Positions 1 through 7,060 are shown, numbered from the stretch's first letter. The stretch is 12,422 nt of DNA from Synergistaceae bacterium (GCA_017446645.1 JAFSQO010000132.1:1-12422), one strand, 5' to 3'. Program-made: numbers and translations. Notes: generated from the sequence alone by a model not told the origin.

Positions 1-1
1 A

Positions 2-385
2 TTCGCAATCTCAAGAAAATATTACACGAACACCACGATTAAGAACGAGACAATAGAGCTTTTGATGTCCAAGTTTGGAATTTCTCCGGAAGTTGCAGGA
101 AGTCTTTACTTCACCGAGTACCGCTATGACTACACACCTGATGGCAAGCAGTTCGCTATGAAGTATCTGCGTCATTATGACATGCTCGGCAACGAGATTC
201 ACGGGACAGAGTACGGCTCTGACGACAACCCCATGACATTTGTAGCAAATCCTGCGGGTTCAACGCCTGCAAAGGGAGCAGCTTATGCACTTGGGAGAGA
301 CCCTGCACCCGTCCAGAAGAAGGCATCTGGTGCAAAGAGCAGCACTGTTCCTGCATCAAGGGTAGTCCGCGCAAAGAAGAAATAA
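2..385 (+). CDS. C-terminal part of an unidentified protein (5' end outside window)
   Basis: The reading frame is open from base 2 with no stop, so the true start lies to the left; the TTG at 62 is only an internal codon. About 127 residues are visible. The first part, including YRYDYTPDGKQFAMKYLRHY, is rich in Tyr and charged residues and looks like a folded domain. The last 40 or so residues are rich in Ala, Pro, Ser and Lys and end in RAKKK, which looks like a flexible basic tail. No catalytic motif, membrane segment or known family was recognised. It ends at TAA 383-385 and is followed 14 bases later by a hairpin terminator, so it is the last gene of its transcription unit. The open frame is well supported; the function is unknown. 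Confidence 0.75.
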   Translation, partial: FAISRKYYTNTTIKNETIELLMSKFGISPEVAGSLYFTEYRYDYTPDGKQFAMKYLRHYDMLGNEIHGTEYGSDDNPMTFVANPAGSTPAKGAAYALGRDPAPVQKKASGAKSSTVPASRVVRAKKK

Positions 386-399
386 TTAATGAATTTATT

Positions 400-436
400 C
401 TCCCTTTGTCTGTCACTCAGGCACAGGGAGTTTTTT
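400..436 (+). terminator. Rho-independent terminator after the partial left-edge gene
   Basis: CTCCCT (400-405) pairs with AGGGAG (425-430). After one mismatch the stem continues TGTC (407-410) with GGCA (420-423), leaving a 9-base loop. Six T residues follow at 431-436. The minus-strand RecO-like gene stops at 441, so the same hairpin could also end that convergent transcript, although its T-run on that side is poor (GAATAAATTC). Confidence 0.85.
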
Positions 437-440
437 ATAT

Positions 441-1154
441 TTATTTTTGTTGAAAGAATGTGACTGCCAGTTTTACAGCTATGTTGAGTGAATTCTGTCT
501 GATATTGCCGTTTAACTTATATGAAAACAACTTAATCACGTTTTCTGCATCGAGGCCCTGAATCTGAGTCAGCAAAATAATTTCAGGCTCATTAAATCCC
601 TTGCTGCTGTAAAAATCTATAAGGTCCGGAGCAATGCCCCATTCTTTGAGCCACAACCATATGAATCTGAAATCAGCTGCCCTTGTGGGAACGAGTTTGG
701 GATGCTCAAGAAGTTTCATGTTGTCCCGTAAGTTAATCAGCAAATCATTGTCCGCATGTCGGGACGGTAAATATCTCGCCAGAATCTTTGACCACCTGAG
801 AGCCGCGTAAAGAGAATTTCTATTTATGTTAATATTTGACGGGTCAGAAATTATGTTTATGTCCCTGATGTAGTACTTGTCAGTGCGTTTGCTCTTGATG
901 AGTTCAAAATTCCCCCACAAGAATTGCTGAAGTTCCCGCGAAATAATTTTCTTCTGAGGAGAATAATGAGGCATAGACGCGTACAACCTCCCGTGATCCA
1001 TGATGAATAATTCAGAGTAAATGCTTGTGTCGCCGTAAGATTTCAATGACAAAATCACGCCCTCTGAATTAATACTGTTAATAGTTATTTTCGAGTCATC
1101 TCCTTGTAAAAGTAAAATTATATTATGAATAGTCAAGATTTTAGCACACAACAA
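441..1154 (-). CDS. recO: RecO-like DNA repair protein, start uncertain
   Basis: RecO loads RecA onto SSB-coated DNA in RecF-pathway recombination repair. The call rests on the N-terminal OB-fold pattern GVILSLKSYGDTSIYSELF...DHGRL (residues 32-57 of the open frame), which matches the usual RecO opening 'VL...yGE.D..v.l.T...G'. A helical C-terminal part includes a RFIWLWLKEWGIAPDL segment at the place where RecO has its 'LL...G..P' motif. There are no cysteines after residue 3, so the Cys4 zinc site of many RecO proteins is absent. The start is a problem. An AAGGAG at 1100-1105 lies inside the frame, and the only codon at usable distance is ATA (1088-1086). The ATG at 1099-1097 is out of frame. 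The coordinates give the longest frame, from a TTG with no SD; the real protein is probably about 215 residues. Divergence from typical RecO keeps confidence moderate. Confidence 0.6.
   Translation of the reverse strand: MLCAKILTIHNIILLLQGDDSKITINSINSEGVILSLKSYGDTSIYSELFIMDHGRLYASMPHYSPQKKIISRELQQFLWGNFELIKSKRTDKYYIRDINIISDPSNININRNSLYAALRWSKILARYLPSRHADNDLLINLRDNMKLLEHPKLVPTRAADFRFIWLWLKEWGIAPDLIDFYSSKGFNEPEIILLTQIQGLDAENVIKLFSYKLNGNIRQNSLNIAVKLAVTFFQQK
1100..1105 (-). promoter_or_regulatory. Shine-Dalgarno inside the recO-like open frame
   Basis: The minus strand reads AAGGAG here. It argues that translation begins near 1088, just before the conserved OB-fold residues, and not at the TTG at 1154. 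No ATG, GTG or TTG sits in frame at a usual distance; the in-frame codon 11 bases after GGAG is ATA. Confidence 0.5.
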
Positions 1155-1163
1155 AAAGAGCCG

Positions 1164-1197
1164 CAGCCCATTACAAAATAAGATGAGCGCAGCCCCG
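1164..1197. repeat. Imperfect direct repeat of a GC-rich 12-13-mer between the two minus-strand genes
   Basis: On the minus strand GGGGCTGCGCTC and GGGCTGCGGCTC recur about 15-20 bases apart in an otherwise AT-rich gap of about 55 bases. They are in direct orientation, so they do not form a terminator stem with each other, although T5 follows the second copy. No function is assigned. Confidence 0.4.
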
Positions 1198-1209
1198 GTT
1201 TTTCATGCC

Positions 1210-1539
1210 TTAGATTTTCACACCTGCGGACTTGAAGACGTTGAGTAAATCCTTCAATGACATATAGCCGACCTTCTGAGCTACTTCGTTTCCTTCAGAA
1301 TCCCTGAATATTAAAGTAGGCACGTAACGGACATTGTACTTTCTGGCGATGTCGGGATTCTCTTCAAGGAAAATATGCGAGGTCGTAATTTTTTTGGAAT
1401 CTACCTGCTTGAGAACTTTTTCCATTTGGGTACATGCAGGGCAGGTCGTCGTCGAAAGCATGGTAACAGACGGCAGAGAAGCAAAGGCACTTGAGGCCAG
1501 CACAATGACTAAAACTAGAGCAAACAATAATTTTTTCAT
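1210..1539 (-). CDS. Small exported thioredoxin-fold protein with CPAC active site
   Basis: This is a 109-residue protein from the ATG at 1539, chosen because AAAGGAG (1549-1555) lies 9 bases upstream and the product then starts with a clean signal peptide. The frame extends to 1581, but that start has no SD. Residues 1-20 form the signal (MKK, then a hydrophobic stretch ending AFA) with cleavage before SLP. The mature part is a minimal thioredoxin domain: TTTCPACTQM holds the redox pair C33-x-x-C36, and YVPTLIF holds the conserved cis-Pro74. It would act in the periplasm as a thiol-disulfide reductase or partner; CPAC is unlike the WCGPC of cytoplasmic thioredoxin and the trailing Met is typical of small glutaredoxin-like proteins. 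The substrate is unknown. It is transcribed from its own promoter at 1611-1639, divergent from the gene at 1741. Confidence 0.88.
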   Translation of the reverse strand: MKKLLFALVLVIVLASSAFASLPSVTMLSTTTCPACTQMEKVLKQVDSKKITTSHIFLEENPDIARKYNVRYVPTLIFRDSEGNEVAQKVGYMSLKDLLNVFKSAGVKI

Positions 1540-1548
1540 GAGAACGAA

Positions 1549-1555
1549 CTCCTTT
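1549..1555 (-). promoter_or_regulatory. Ribosome binding site of the exported thioredoxin gene
   Basis: AAAGGAG on the minus strand, 9 bases before the ATG at 1539. It decides for the shorter start over the one at 1581. Confidence 0.8.
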
Positions 1556-1610
1556 AATAATAATAATTTTTTATGATTCATGTGAGAATACGCGGAAAAT
1601 TTACATGCAT

Positions 1611-1639
1611 ATTGTAAAAAATTTGACGGATAATGACAA
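1611..1639 (-). promoter_or_regulatory. Sigma-70-type promoter for the exported thioredoxin gene
   Basis: The minus strand carries TTGTCA (1639-1634), a 17-base spacer and TACAAT (1616-1611). This is a near-consensus housekeeping promoter that leaves a leader of about 65 bases. Confidence 0.7.
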
Positions 1640-1669
1640 TACGTGAATAATAACTAAATTCAATTGCGC

Positions 1670-1675
1670 TATAAT
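1670..1675 (+). promoter_or_regulatory. Candidate -10 box for the 1741-7039 operon
   Basis: A perfect TATAAT lies about 65 bases before the ATG at 1741, with no good -35 at 16-18 bases. A TTGACG at 1623-1628 with AATAAT at 1646-1651 (17-base spacer) is an alternative that would overlap the divergent thioredoxin promoter. Confidence 0.45.
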
Positions 1676-1740
1676 CTTGCAGGTAATGTAAATATAAATC
1701 TTTCACGGTAAAATAAATAATAAAGGAGCATATTTCATAA

Positions 1741-2943
1741 ATGGAAGAAGAAGGCAAAATAATCTCAAGCTGTGACATCGACGAAAATCTTGCTCTCCAG
1801 ATGTGGACAAGAGGCAAGACTCCGAGATTGTCGATATTCAACAAAAACAAAAACCAGCGCAAATTAATTCACATTGCATGGGTAGAGAAGCGCGACAGGA
1901 CTCTGGCAATTAACGGCAAAAAGAGAGGCGAAACTGTCTCCTACGTAGTGCAGGACTTTGAACAGGCTATCAGGAAGATTTTAACGGGTTACGCAGCTAA
2001 CTCCAACTACAAAGTCAAGTTCTTTACCGTAGTGCTTGACCTGGAGAAGGCACTTCACCGTCCCGAATTAGTCACGAATCCAAGTGACTTGGCCATGATG
2101 TCCGAAGATAAAAGGTCTTCACTATGGGTTGCAGATTGTTCAGGCGAAGATAAGCCTTTGGGAGTCTTCAGGCCGTTTTTCCCGCTCAGTGAGGCAGAGT
2201 CAGCTGTAATCACTCCTGATAAACTAGAGATTAACAGTCAGGCAGAACGAAGCGTTGAGGTCTTGATCAAACGGGGAATCATCGATGACCTCAAGAAAGT
2301 AAACCCGGACAGATGGCACAACCCAATCAGGATAACTGCGGCTGCAATGCTGCTTGGCTTCACATACTGCGGAAGCGACGGTTCTCAAATGGCGGACACT
2401 CTATGGACTTCAGGCGAAAAACCCAAAATTACCATAAACACACCTGTCATGAAGATTCCTGTTAAGAAATTGACTCTCCATGATCCGGGACTCGTAAGGC
2501 TGGGGCACAAGTTGTCAGCTTATATCAGGCATTTTTATTACATTGATGAACTCATAATAGATTACGTCTCAGACAGTGAGAAAGTCCTTCATGAACGGGG
2601 CTACAACAGGTTAAGACGTGTTGACTTCAATACAGGCTCACTCGGCGATGTTCCATATAGAGTTACGTTTTTTGATAACGAGGCAGAAGGCATGACTGCG
2701 TTTGCATGTGTTCCCAGAATGCAGACGGCAAGGCACAAGGGCGATATGCTGATGGTCGTTCCTACTGAGATTTACAGGCAGGCTGCGGCAAACAACACAA
2801 TGGGAAGCGTTGAAGATGATTTCTTCACTATAAGCAGACTCTTATGGGCTAAACAGTTCAAAGCATGGTACGAGAATTTAATCCCATATCTGAAAAATAT
2901 TACGGGGCTGATTACAAATGAAAATCCTAATGCTAACGAGTAG
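1741..2943 (+). CDS. Unrecognised 400-residue protein, first gene of the envelope-protein operon
   Basis: I do not recognise this family. The ATG is preceded directly by an in-frame TAA, so no longer start is possible; AAAGGAG (1722-1728) stands 12 bases upstream. There is no signal peptide and no clear membrane helix, so it is probably cytoplasmic. Visible traits are a basic stretch (NKNKNQRK) near residue 35, a central Ala-rich segment ITAAAMLLGFTYCGSDGSQM, and a C-terminal part rich in aromatic residues (RLLWAKQFKAWYENLIPYL). No nucleotide-binding or catalytic motif was found. Its 3' end overlaps the next gene by 26 bases, which points to coupled translation with the lipoprotein. From context it may be the cytoplasmic or regulatory partner of the exported proteins downstream; this is inference. 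Confidence 0.85.
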   Translation: MEEEGKIISSCDIDENLALQMWTRGKTPRLSIFNKNKNQRKLIHIAWVEKRDRTLAINGKKRGETVSYVVQDFEQAIRKILTGYAANSNYKVKFFTVVLDLEKALHRPELVTNPSDLAMMSEDKRSSLWVADCSGEDKPLGVFRPFFPLSEAESAVITPDKLEINSQAERSVEVLIKRGIIDDLKKVNPDRWHNPIRITAAAMLLGFTYCGSDGSQMADTLWTSGEKPKITINTPVMKIPVKKLTLHDPGLVRLGHKLSAYIRHFYYIDELIIDYVSDSEKVLHERGYNRLRRVDFNTGSLGDVPYRVTFFDNEAEGMTAFACVPRMQTARHKGDMLMVVPTEIYRQAAANNTMGSVEDDFFTISRLLWAKQFKAWYENLIPYLKNITGLITNENPNANE

Positions 2944-3991
2944 AGCCAGAAAATTTTTGTGCGCCGTTATTTTGCTGCTTGTATTCGTTGCTGGCTGCGA
3001 GGCTTCAGAAGGGCAGAGAAGGCTCTCGGTCGTAATATTCCCTGCGATAAATTCAACAGAGATCGAAGTCTGGGAGAGCAAATTCTATCCTTATAACGTT
3101 CTTGAGCAAAAGATGAATGATTATCTTGAGCAGTTATTCAAGCGTTCACCGTTAGTCGAAGTCAGAACCCTTGACGAGGCAGGCATGAATCGCTGGCTTT
3201 CAGGTTCAAGACGGGGCGATGATATGGCCGTTCAGCTTGAACTATACAGCGGAGTCATGAAGGACAAGCACGTTGTAGGAAATATCTCTACAGCAAAGTT
3301 CTTAATGCGGATCAGGGTTTTCGACACTGCAAGGGTCAGAGAGTTGGCAGTGAGAAACGTAAAGGGCACTTCACGAAGATTCACGCTTGATTCTGAAGAA
3401 GATGTTTTCTGGTTCGATGCTGCTATAAACGGTCTGGGAATTCCATTTGAGGGCGGCCTTGACTTGTTCGGACTCACCAAGCAGAGCTACAAGGGCCAGA
3501 AGATGAGTCGTCCTACGTGGGCACAATTTAACGGCACATCACACTGGCAGGCAATCAAGAACGCAATCAACGAGGCTTACAGGCAGGCCATGTCTCAGGT
3601 CAGGAACGCAATAAGAAGCAATGACCCGAATGCAGAACTTACAGCTAATGACAACTTCCAGCCATCATATATAACTGTCGGGAGGATTCTTGCTCCTACT
3701 GCTACATCAAAACGAAAGCGCAGGGATTATATTATCTCTCTGGGTGCATTCGCTAATGGTGCCCTTGACGGCGTAAGAGTCGGCGAGGTTCTTGACGTAA
3801 TCAGGTCAGACACTTATGTCACAGTAGTCCCTGAAGACCCTGTAGTAGTCCTTCCCAAAGTCATAGGCAAAGTCAAAGTCATTAAAGTCTATGAGGATAA
3901 TGCGATAGTCAGGGTGATAAAAGATAACAGGAAAGAACCTATTACCCTGAAGGATTTAGTTGTTAAGAGAACAGGCATAACAGGAAGGTGA
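2918..3991 (+). CDS. Lipoprotein with a FlgT/CsgG-like C-terminal region
   Basis: The N-terminus has Arg/Lys residues (9-12), a hydrophobic run (13-26) and the lipobox V-A-G-C, so signal peptidase II should cleave before Cys27. Glu, not Asp, at +2 predicts outer-membrane sorting in a diderm. The opening of the mature part (RLSVVIFPAINSTE, 35-48) resembles the first strand of CsgG-type proteins. Residues 250-350 (YITVGRIL... GVRVGEVLDVIR... VIGKVKVIKVYEDNAIVRV... ITLKDLVVK) have the pattern of the C-terminal beta domain of FlgT-type assembly proteins ('VGd.l.V...IG.i.V..v....a...v..g...GD.V'). The resemblance is by eye and remote. The start overlaps the upstream gene and has only a weak GGGG before it; the ATG at 2930 is an alternative. 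It probably supports an envelope structure together with the TPR protein that follows. Confidence 0.85.
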   Translation: MKILMLTSRARKFLCAVILLLVFVAGCEASEGQRRLSVVIFPAINSTEIEVWESKFYPYNVLEQKMNDYLEQLFKRSPLVEVRTLDEAGMNRWLSGSRRGDDMAVQLELYSGVMKDKHVVGNISTAKFLMRIRVFDTARVRELAVRNVKGTSRRFTLDSEEDVFWFDAAINGLGIPFEGGLDLFGLTKQSYKGQKMSRPTWAQFNGTSHWQAIKNAINEAYRQAMSQVRNAIRSNDPNAELTANDNFQPSYITVGRILAPTATSKRKRRDYIISLGAFANGALDGVRVGEVLDVIRSDTYVTVVPEDPVVVLPKVIGKVKVIKVYEDNAIVRVIKDNRKEPITLKDLVVKRTGITGR

Positions 3992-3998
3992 TTGAATC

Positions 3999-5420
3999 AT
4001 GAAGAAAATTTTGTTGGCCATGCTTGCCGTTACTTTGCTGGTGACTCCTTCACATGCTGCACCGGACGATGACAGCACGCCTTATAATCCGTACCCTGAG
4101 CCTCAGCCTCAAGCCCAGTCCCAGAGTCAGACTCAGGACAAGACTCAAGCAAAAAAGAGTCAGGCAAAGAAGAAACCTGCGAAGAAAAAACCGGCCCCTA
4201 AAAAGAAAACTGCGACTCGAAAAAAAACACCCGCGAAAGCAGCTGCACCAAAAGACAGTTTACTTCAGAGGGCAATAGCACTCATGGAACAGGGCAATTA
4301 CGAACAGGCAAAGAGATATTTGCTCCGTGCAATGAACGTAAACAGGAATGACCCTAACGTATGGTACTGGTACGGGAAATATCACGAGTATATCGGGAAT
4401 TACTATCAGGCTCAATATTTCTATTCTAAGGCCGTGAAGATTGATCCGTCATTTGAGAAGTTATCAAGAGTCGTCTATTATCCCAAAGATCCGGAAAAGA
4501 CCCCGTTATGGGATCCAAAGAGACCTGCTAGAGTTTATCCTGTTGAGACCGGAGGAAAGGGCATTACGACAATGACTCCTGATGCTATTGACCGAGTAAC
4601 TTACCCGAAAGCTGATAATAATGACCCGTCACTGCCAAAAGTCCCAGTATATACTCCTCCTCAGCCGGAAAGCTCCCCGTTAGATGGCGACAAGTGGGCA
4701 CCGTCCGTCTATGTGCCTCCTGCTCCTCAAGACACTGACAGTACGATTCGCAACACACCGGCGTATATGCCCCCAGTTACTCAGGATTCAGGAAAGTTAC
4801 CGCCCGTACCTTCAGCTAATGCGGGTATAATTAGAGAAGGCAGTTCGATTTATCAGGAAGTCGACGAAATAGTTCGAGTTAATCAGGAGAATTCAGGCCA
4901 GCCCCTTACTGAACGCGACAGGATACTCCGAGCCGATAAGCCTCTGTATAACCCTGATAACCCCAGACAGAAAGTTGCGTCTAATACTAACAACAAAAAG
5001 ACGAAGAAGGCTCAGAGTCAACAGGTAAAGAAGACTGAACCGGCCAAGAAAAAGCAAACTGCAAAGAAAGACTCAGGCAAGAATACCGGCAAGAAAGAAA
5101 AAGAAAACGCTCCTGCAGCACGTAAGACAGTGAGGAGGCAGCAGAATCCTGTGAGGACTCAGACTCAGACACAGACTCGGACTCCTGAACCAGAAACCAG
5201 ACAGACTCAGACTCCAGAGCCTAGACCAGTTCAGCCCAGAGAGCCAGAGCCTAGACAAGAACCCAGAGAACTGCCGAGAGAGACTCAGCCTCGAACTCAA
5301 CGGGAAGAAACCAGACAACAGCAGAGACAGCAGCAATACATGCCTCCGGTCGGACAATATGAGCCGGATCCAGGGACTATATCAGAGAATCCAATGCCGC
5401 CGGTTGGTCAGGGAAACTAA
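3999..5420 (+). CDS. Exported TPR protein with long Lys/Pro- and Gln/Pro/Arg-rich regions
   Basis: This 473-residue protein has a signal peptide (MKK, hydrophobic core, cleavage after SHA at 20). Order of parts: Gln/Ser/Thr-rich 24-52; a very basic Lys/Ala/Pro stretch 52-84, like histone H1 tails or envelope-spanning linkers; two TPR units at about 85-152 (ALMEQGNYEQAKRYLLRAM and YHEYIGNYYQAQYFYSKAVK); a Pro/Tyr-rich linker 215-275; a second Lys-rich stretch 332-370; and a Thr-Gln/Pro-Glu/Arg-rich tail 385-446. The short motif Tyr/Met-x-Pro-Pro recurs at 218, 238, 256, 447 and 466. TPRs bind partner proteins; the basic and Pro-rich parts could bind peptidoglycan, anionic polymers or membranes. 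It begins 7 bases after the lipoprotein gene with AAGG upstream. The low-complexity parts make homology searches unreliable. Confidence 0.85.
   Translation: MKKILLAMLAVTLLVTPSHAAPDDDSTPYNPYPEPQPQAQSQSQTQDKTQAKKSQAKKKPAKKKPAPKKKTATRKKTPAKAAAPKDSLLQRAIALMEQGNYEQAKRYLLRAMNVNRNDPNVWYWYGKYHEYIGNYYQAQYFYSKAVKIDPSFEKLSRVVYYPKDPEKTPLWDPKRPARVYPVETGGKGITTMTPDAIDRVTYPKADNNDPSLPKVPVYTPPQPESSPLDGDKWAPSVYVPPAPQDTDSTIRNTPAYMPPVTQDSGKLPPVPSANAGIIREGSSIYQEVDEIVRVNQENSGQPLTERDRILRADKPLYNPDNPRQKVASNTNNKKTKKAQSQQVKKTEPAKKKQTAKKDSGKNTGKKEKENAPAARKTVRRQQNPVRTQTQTQTRTPEPETRQTQTPEPRPVQPREPEPRQEPRELPRETQPRTQREETRQQQRQQQYMPPVGQYEPDPGTISENPMPPVGQGN
5157..5225 (+). repeat. Degenerate hexamer repeats (ACTCAG-like) coding a Thr-Gln tail
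   Basis: Near 5157 the bases run GACTCAGACTCAGACACAGA and then drift into CGGACTCC and CAGACTCAGACTCC before 5225. Six-base units keep the frame, so gain or loss of units changes tail length without breaking the gene. A related CAGTCCCAGAGTCAGACTCA run occurs at about 4117-4136 in the same gene. Confidence 0.6.
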
Positions 5421-5446
5421 AAAATTTACCAGAGAGGTGAAATAAA

Positions 5447-6280
5447 TTGAGTAATACCAGAAAATTATTTGCAGCAATAATACTTTTGTTCGTCTTAATC
5501 AGTACCGCCAGTGCAGAACTTGTGACGCAGCCGGCCTATCATCACATGAGCTTTTATGTGTACAAACCTGCCAACCTGCCCGGTGATTTCTACACTACAT
5601 TTGACGGTTATATCGTCTACAGGGGAGCGCACGGTGTCTGGTACTATGCTTCAGTCGAGAAATCCGGGATCGCCAGGACTGATTACGTTGTCGGCTCAGT
5701 TATTCCTGATGTCGTGAGGCTCAAGCCATATAACGCAAGAGTTTCGTCAGTTGCTCCGATTTACACGCCCGATAAAGCAGCACCCGTATATAATCCTGAC
5801 ATAGCAGCACCGAGTCCTGTAGTCCCCCCTGTTCCTGTTACTGCTCCGGCTCCTGTAGGTGTTGTAGTTCCTGAAATTGTTTACGTTCCTCCAGTTGAAT
5901 ATAATGTAAGGACTGTTCCCGCGTACTTGCCTAGTGCTGGCTGGACAGTAAACTCAAACTTTACGGCAATTGGCAGGTGGCATAACTCTATTGACAGAGT
6001 CGGGGTTCTCAGCAGGCCGTATACTCCGGTTGCATGGAAAGGCGATTACCCTGAAGTCATTTACGTCTGGACGGGAGCAAGGTGGCGCGAGTTATTCCCA
6101 AAGGGCACAGGCAGGAGCGCGTTGAGCACAATAAGGCGCGAAATTTACGGGCTTACCGTTGAAGCCAACAAGTCCAACGCACTCAACTGGAGCCGCGATG
6201 ACACAAACGCTTTTGCACATTACGCAGCTATGTGGGGTTATCGCTGGATGGGCATTATTGACCTTGGGAGGAGTTATTAG
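5447..6280 (+). CDS. Exported protein of unknown family, first of a tandem paralogous pair
   Basis: It starts at TTG with AGAGGTGA (5433-5440) just upstream, and the product opens with a signal peptide ending ASA at residue 23. The mature 254 residues have two conserved blocks shared with the next gene. Block 1 is 35-87 (FYVYKP.N.P...Y.T.DGY ... YVVGSV.P) and block 2 is 171-213 (IG.W ... DR.GVL ... PVAW.G..P.VIY.WTG). A C-terminal A.WGY.W.G motif is at 261-269. Between the blocks is a Pro/Val/Ala linker (102-150) with PIYTPD and PVYNPD, echoing the YNPD and Y.PP motifs of the upstream TPR protein. The many Trp, Tyr and Gly residues suggest a beta-rich extracytoplasmic domain. The function is unknown. 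Confidence 0.88.
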   Translation: MSNTRKLFAAIILLFVLISTASAELVTQPAYHHMSFYVYKPANLPGDFYTTFDGYIVYRGAHGVWYYASVEKSGIARTDYVVGSVIPDVVRLKPYNARVSSVAPIYTPDKAAPVYNPDIAAPSPVVPPVPVTAPAPVGVVVPEIVYVPPVEYNVRTVPAYLPSAGWTVNSNFTAIGRWHNSIDRVGVLSRPYTPVAWKGDYPEVIYVWTGARWRELFPKGTGRSALSTIRREIYGLTVEANKSNALNWSRDDTNAFAHYAAMWGYRWMGIIDLGRSY

Positions 6281-6286
6281 TTAATC

Positions 6287-7039
6287 ATGAAGCGAAAATT
6301 TTTGCTGACACTCTTCTTGATCCTAATCATTGCTCAAGAATCGCAAGCAAAGCTGTACATCACGGAGCCGCTTTTAGTCCCTGAGTCCCCTTATGCAGGC
6401 ATGACATTTTACGTCTATAAGCCATACAACATGCCTAAAGGCTGGTATGTTACCCTTGACGGCTATCCTGTAAAGAAAAATAAAGACGGAATGTGGGTAT
6501 ACGGAACATGTGAAGGCCCGAATCTCGTTGCGACAAGTTATGTAGTAGGCTCAGTAGTGCCCTCAATGGCTGGGATAACGAAATACATCAGCGACGTTCA
6601 GATTTCAGAATTGCGAAAGCTCCCAAGTCAGGAAATGCAGGCAGTCAGGCAGGGAGGCTTCACCCGTGCTGAGATGGCGCGAGGCAAAAACACTTCGACA
6701 TATATACCTGATTGGACGTTCAGACCGGAATTCATGACTATAGGCAACTGGAAGGGCACGGTCGACAGAATCGGGGTTCTTGACAAACCGGCTGTCCCAG
6801 TAGCTTGGAACGGCAAGAAACCAAGGGTAATTTATTTATGGACCGGCAGCTCATGGTATCAGATAGATTTGAGGGAGTCCCAGACTCCGGCGCGTGCAAT
6901 CCGTCAGAAGTATCCTGAAATTCAAAGGCTCGTGAGGCTCTCAGGCTTTACCTGGTACGAGCAGGACATGCCGATACTTGCTCAACAGGCCAAAGCATGG
7001 GGGTATTACTGGCTTGGTGAGATAAGCGTAACCAGATAA
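6287..7039 (+). CDS. Exported protein of unknown family, second of the paralogous pair
   Basis: This 250-residue protein has a signal peptide (MKRK, hydrophobic core, cleavage after SQA at 21). It shares block 1 (40-92) with its neighbour at about 26 identities in 53 ungapped positions and block 2 (148-190) at 23 in 43, and the ending AWGYYWLGEI. It lacks the Pro-rich linker, having instead a charged segment (106-135) with no repeats. It begins 6 bases after the first copy; its SD GGAGGAG lies inside the last codons of that gene, 13 bases before the ATG, so translation is probably coupled. Tandem duplication followed by divergence is the simplest origin. It is the last gene before the terminator at 7061. 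The two products may form a heteromeric pair; this is inference. Confidence 0.88.
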   Translation: MKRKFLLTLFLILIIAQESQAKLYITEPLLVPESPYAGMTFYVYKPYNMPKGWYVTLDGYPVKKNKDGMWVYGTCEGPNLVATSYVVGSVVPSMAGITKYISDVQISELRKLPSQEMQAVRQGGFTRAEMARGKNTSTYIPDWTFRPEFMTIGNWKGTVDRIGVLDKPAVPVAWNGKKPRVIYLWTGSSWYQIDLRESQTPARAIRQKYPEIQRLVRLSGFTWYEQDMPILAQQAKAWGYYWLGEISVTR

Positions 7040-7060
7040 TTTTGTTAATGACACATCGAA

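Noticed and set aside
1164..1197. Terminator between the two minus-strand genes
   Set aside because: The GC-rich 12-mers are direct, not inverted, repeats, so no convincing stem forms before the T-run.
1334..1576. Plus-strand 80-residue frame opposite the thioredoxin gene
   Set aside because: The minus-strand frame has signal peptide, CPAC motif, SD and promoter; this one has none.
4054..4278. Plus-strand Arg/Lys-rich open frame inside the TPR gene
   Set aside because: It is the shifted reading of the Lys/Pro low-complexity coding region, with no SD and no plausible fold.
4987..5357. Minus-strand Ser/Leu-rich open frames opposite the TPR gene tail
   Set aside because: They mirror the Gln/Arg/Pro repeats of the real gene; composition is purely that of the complement, and no SD is present.
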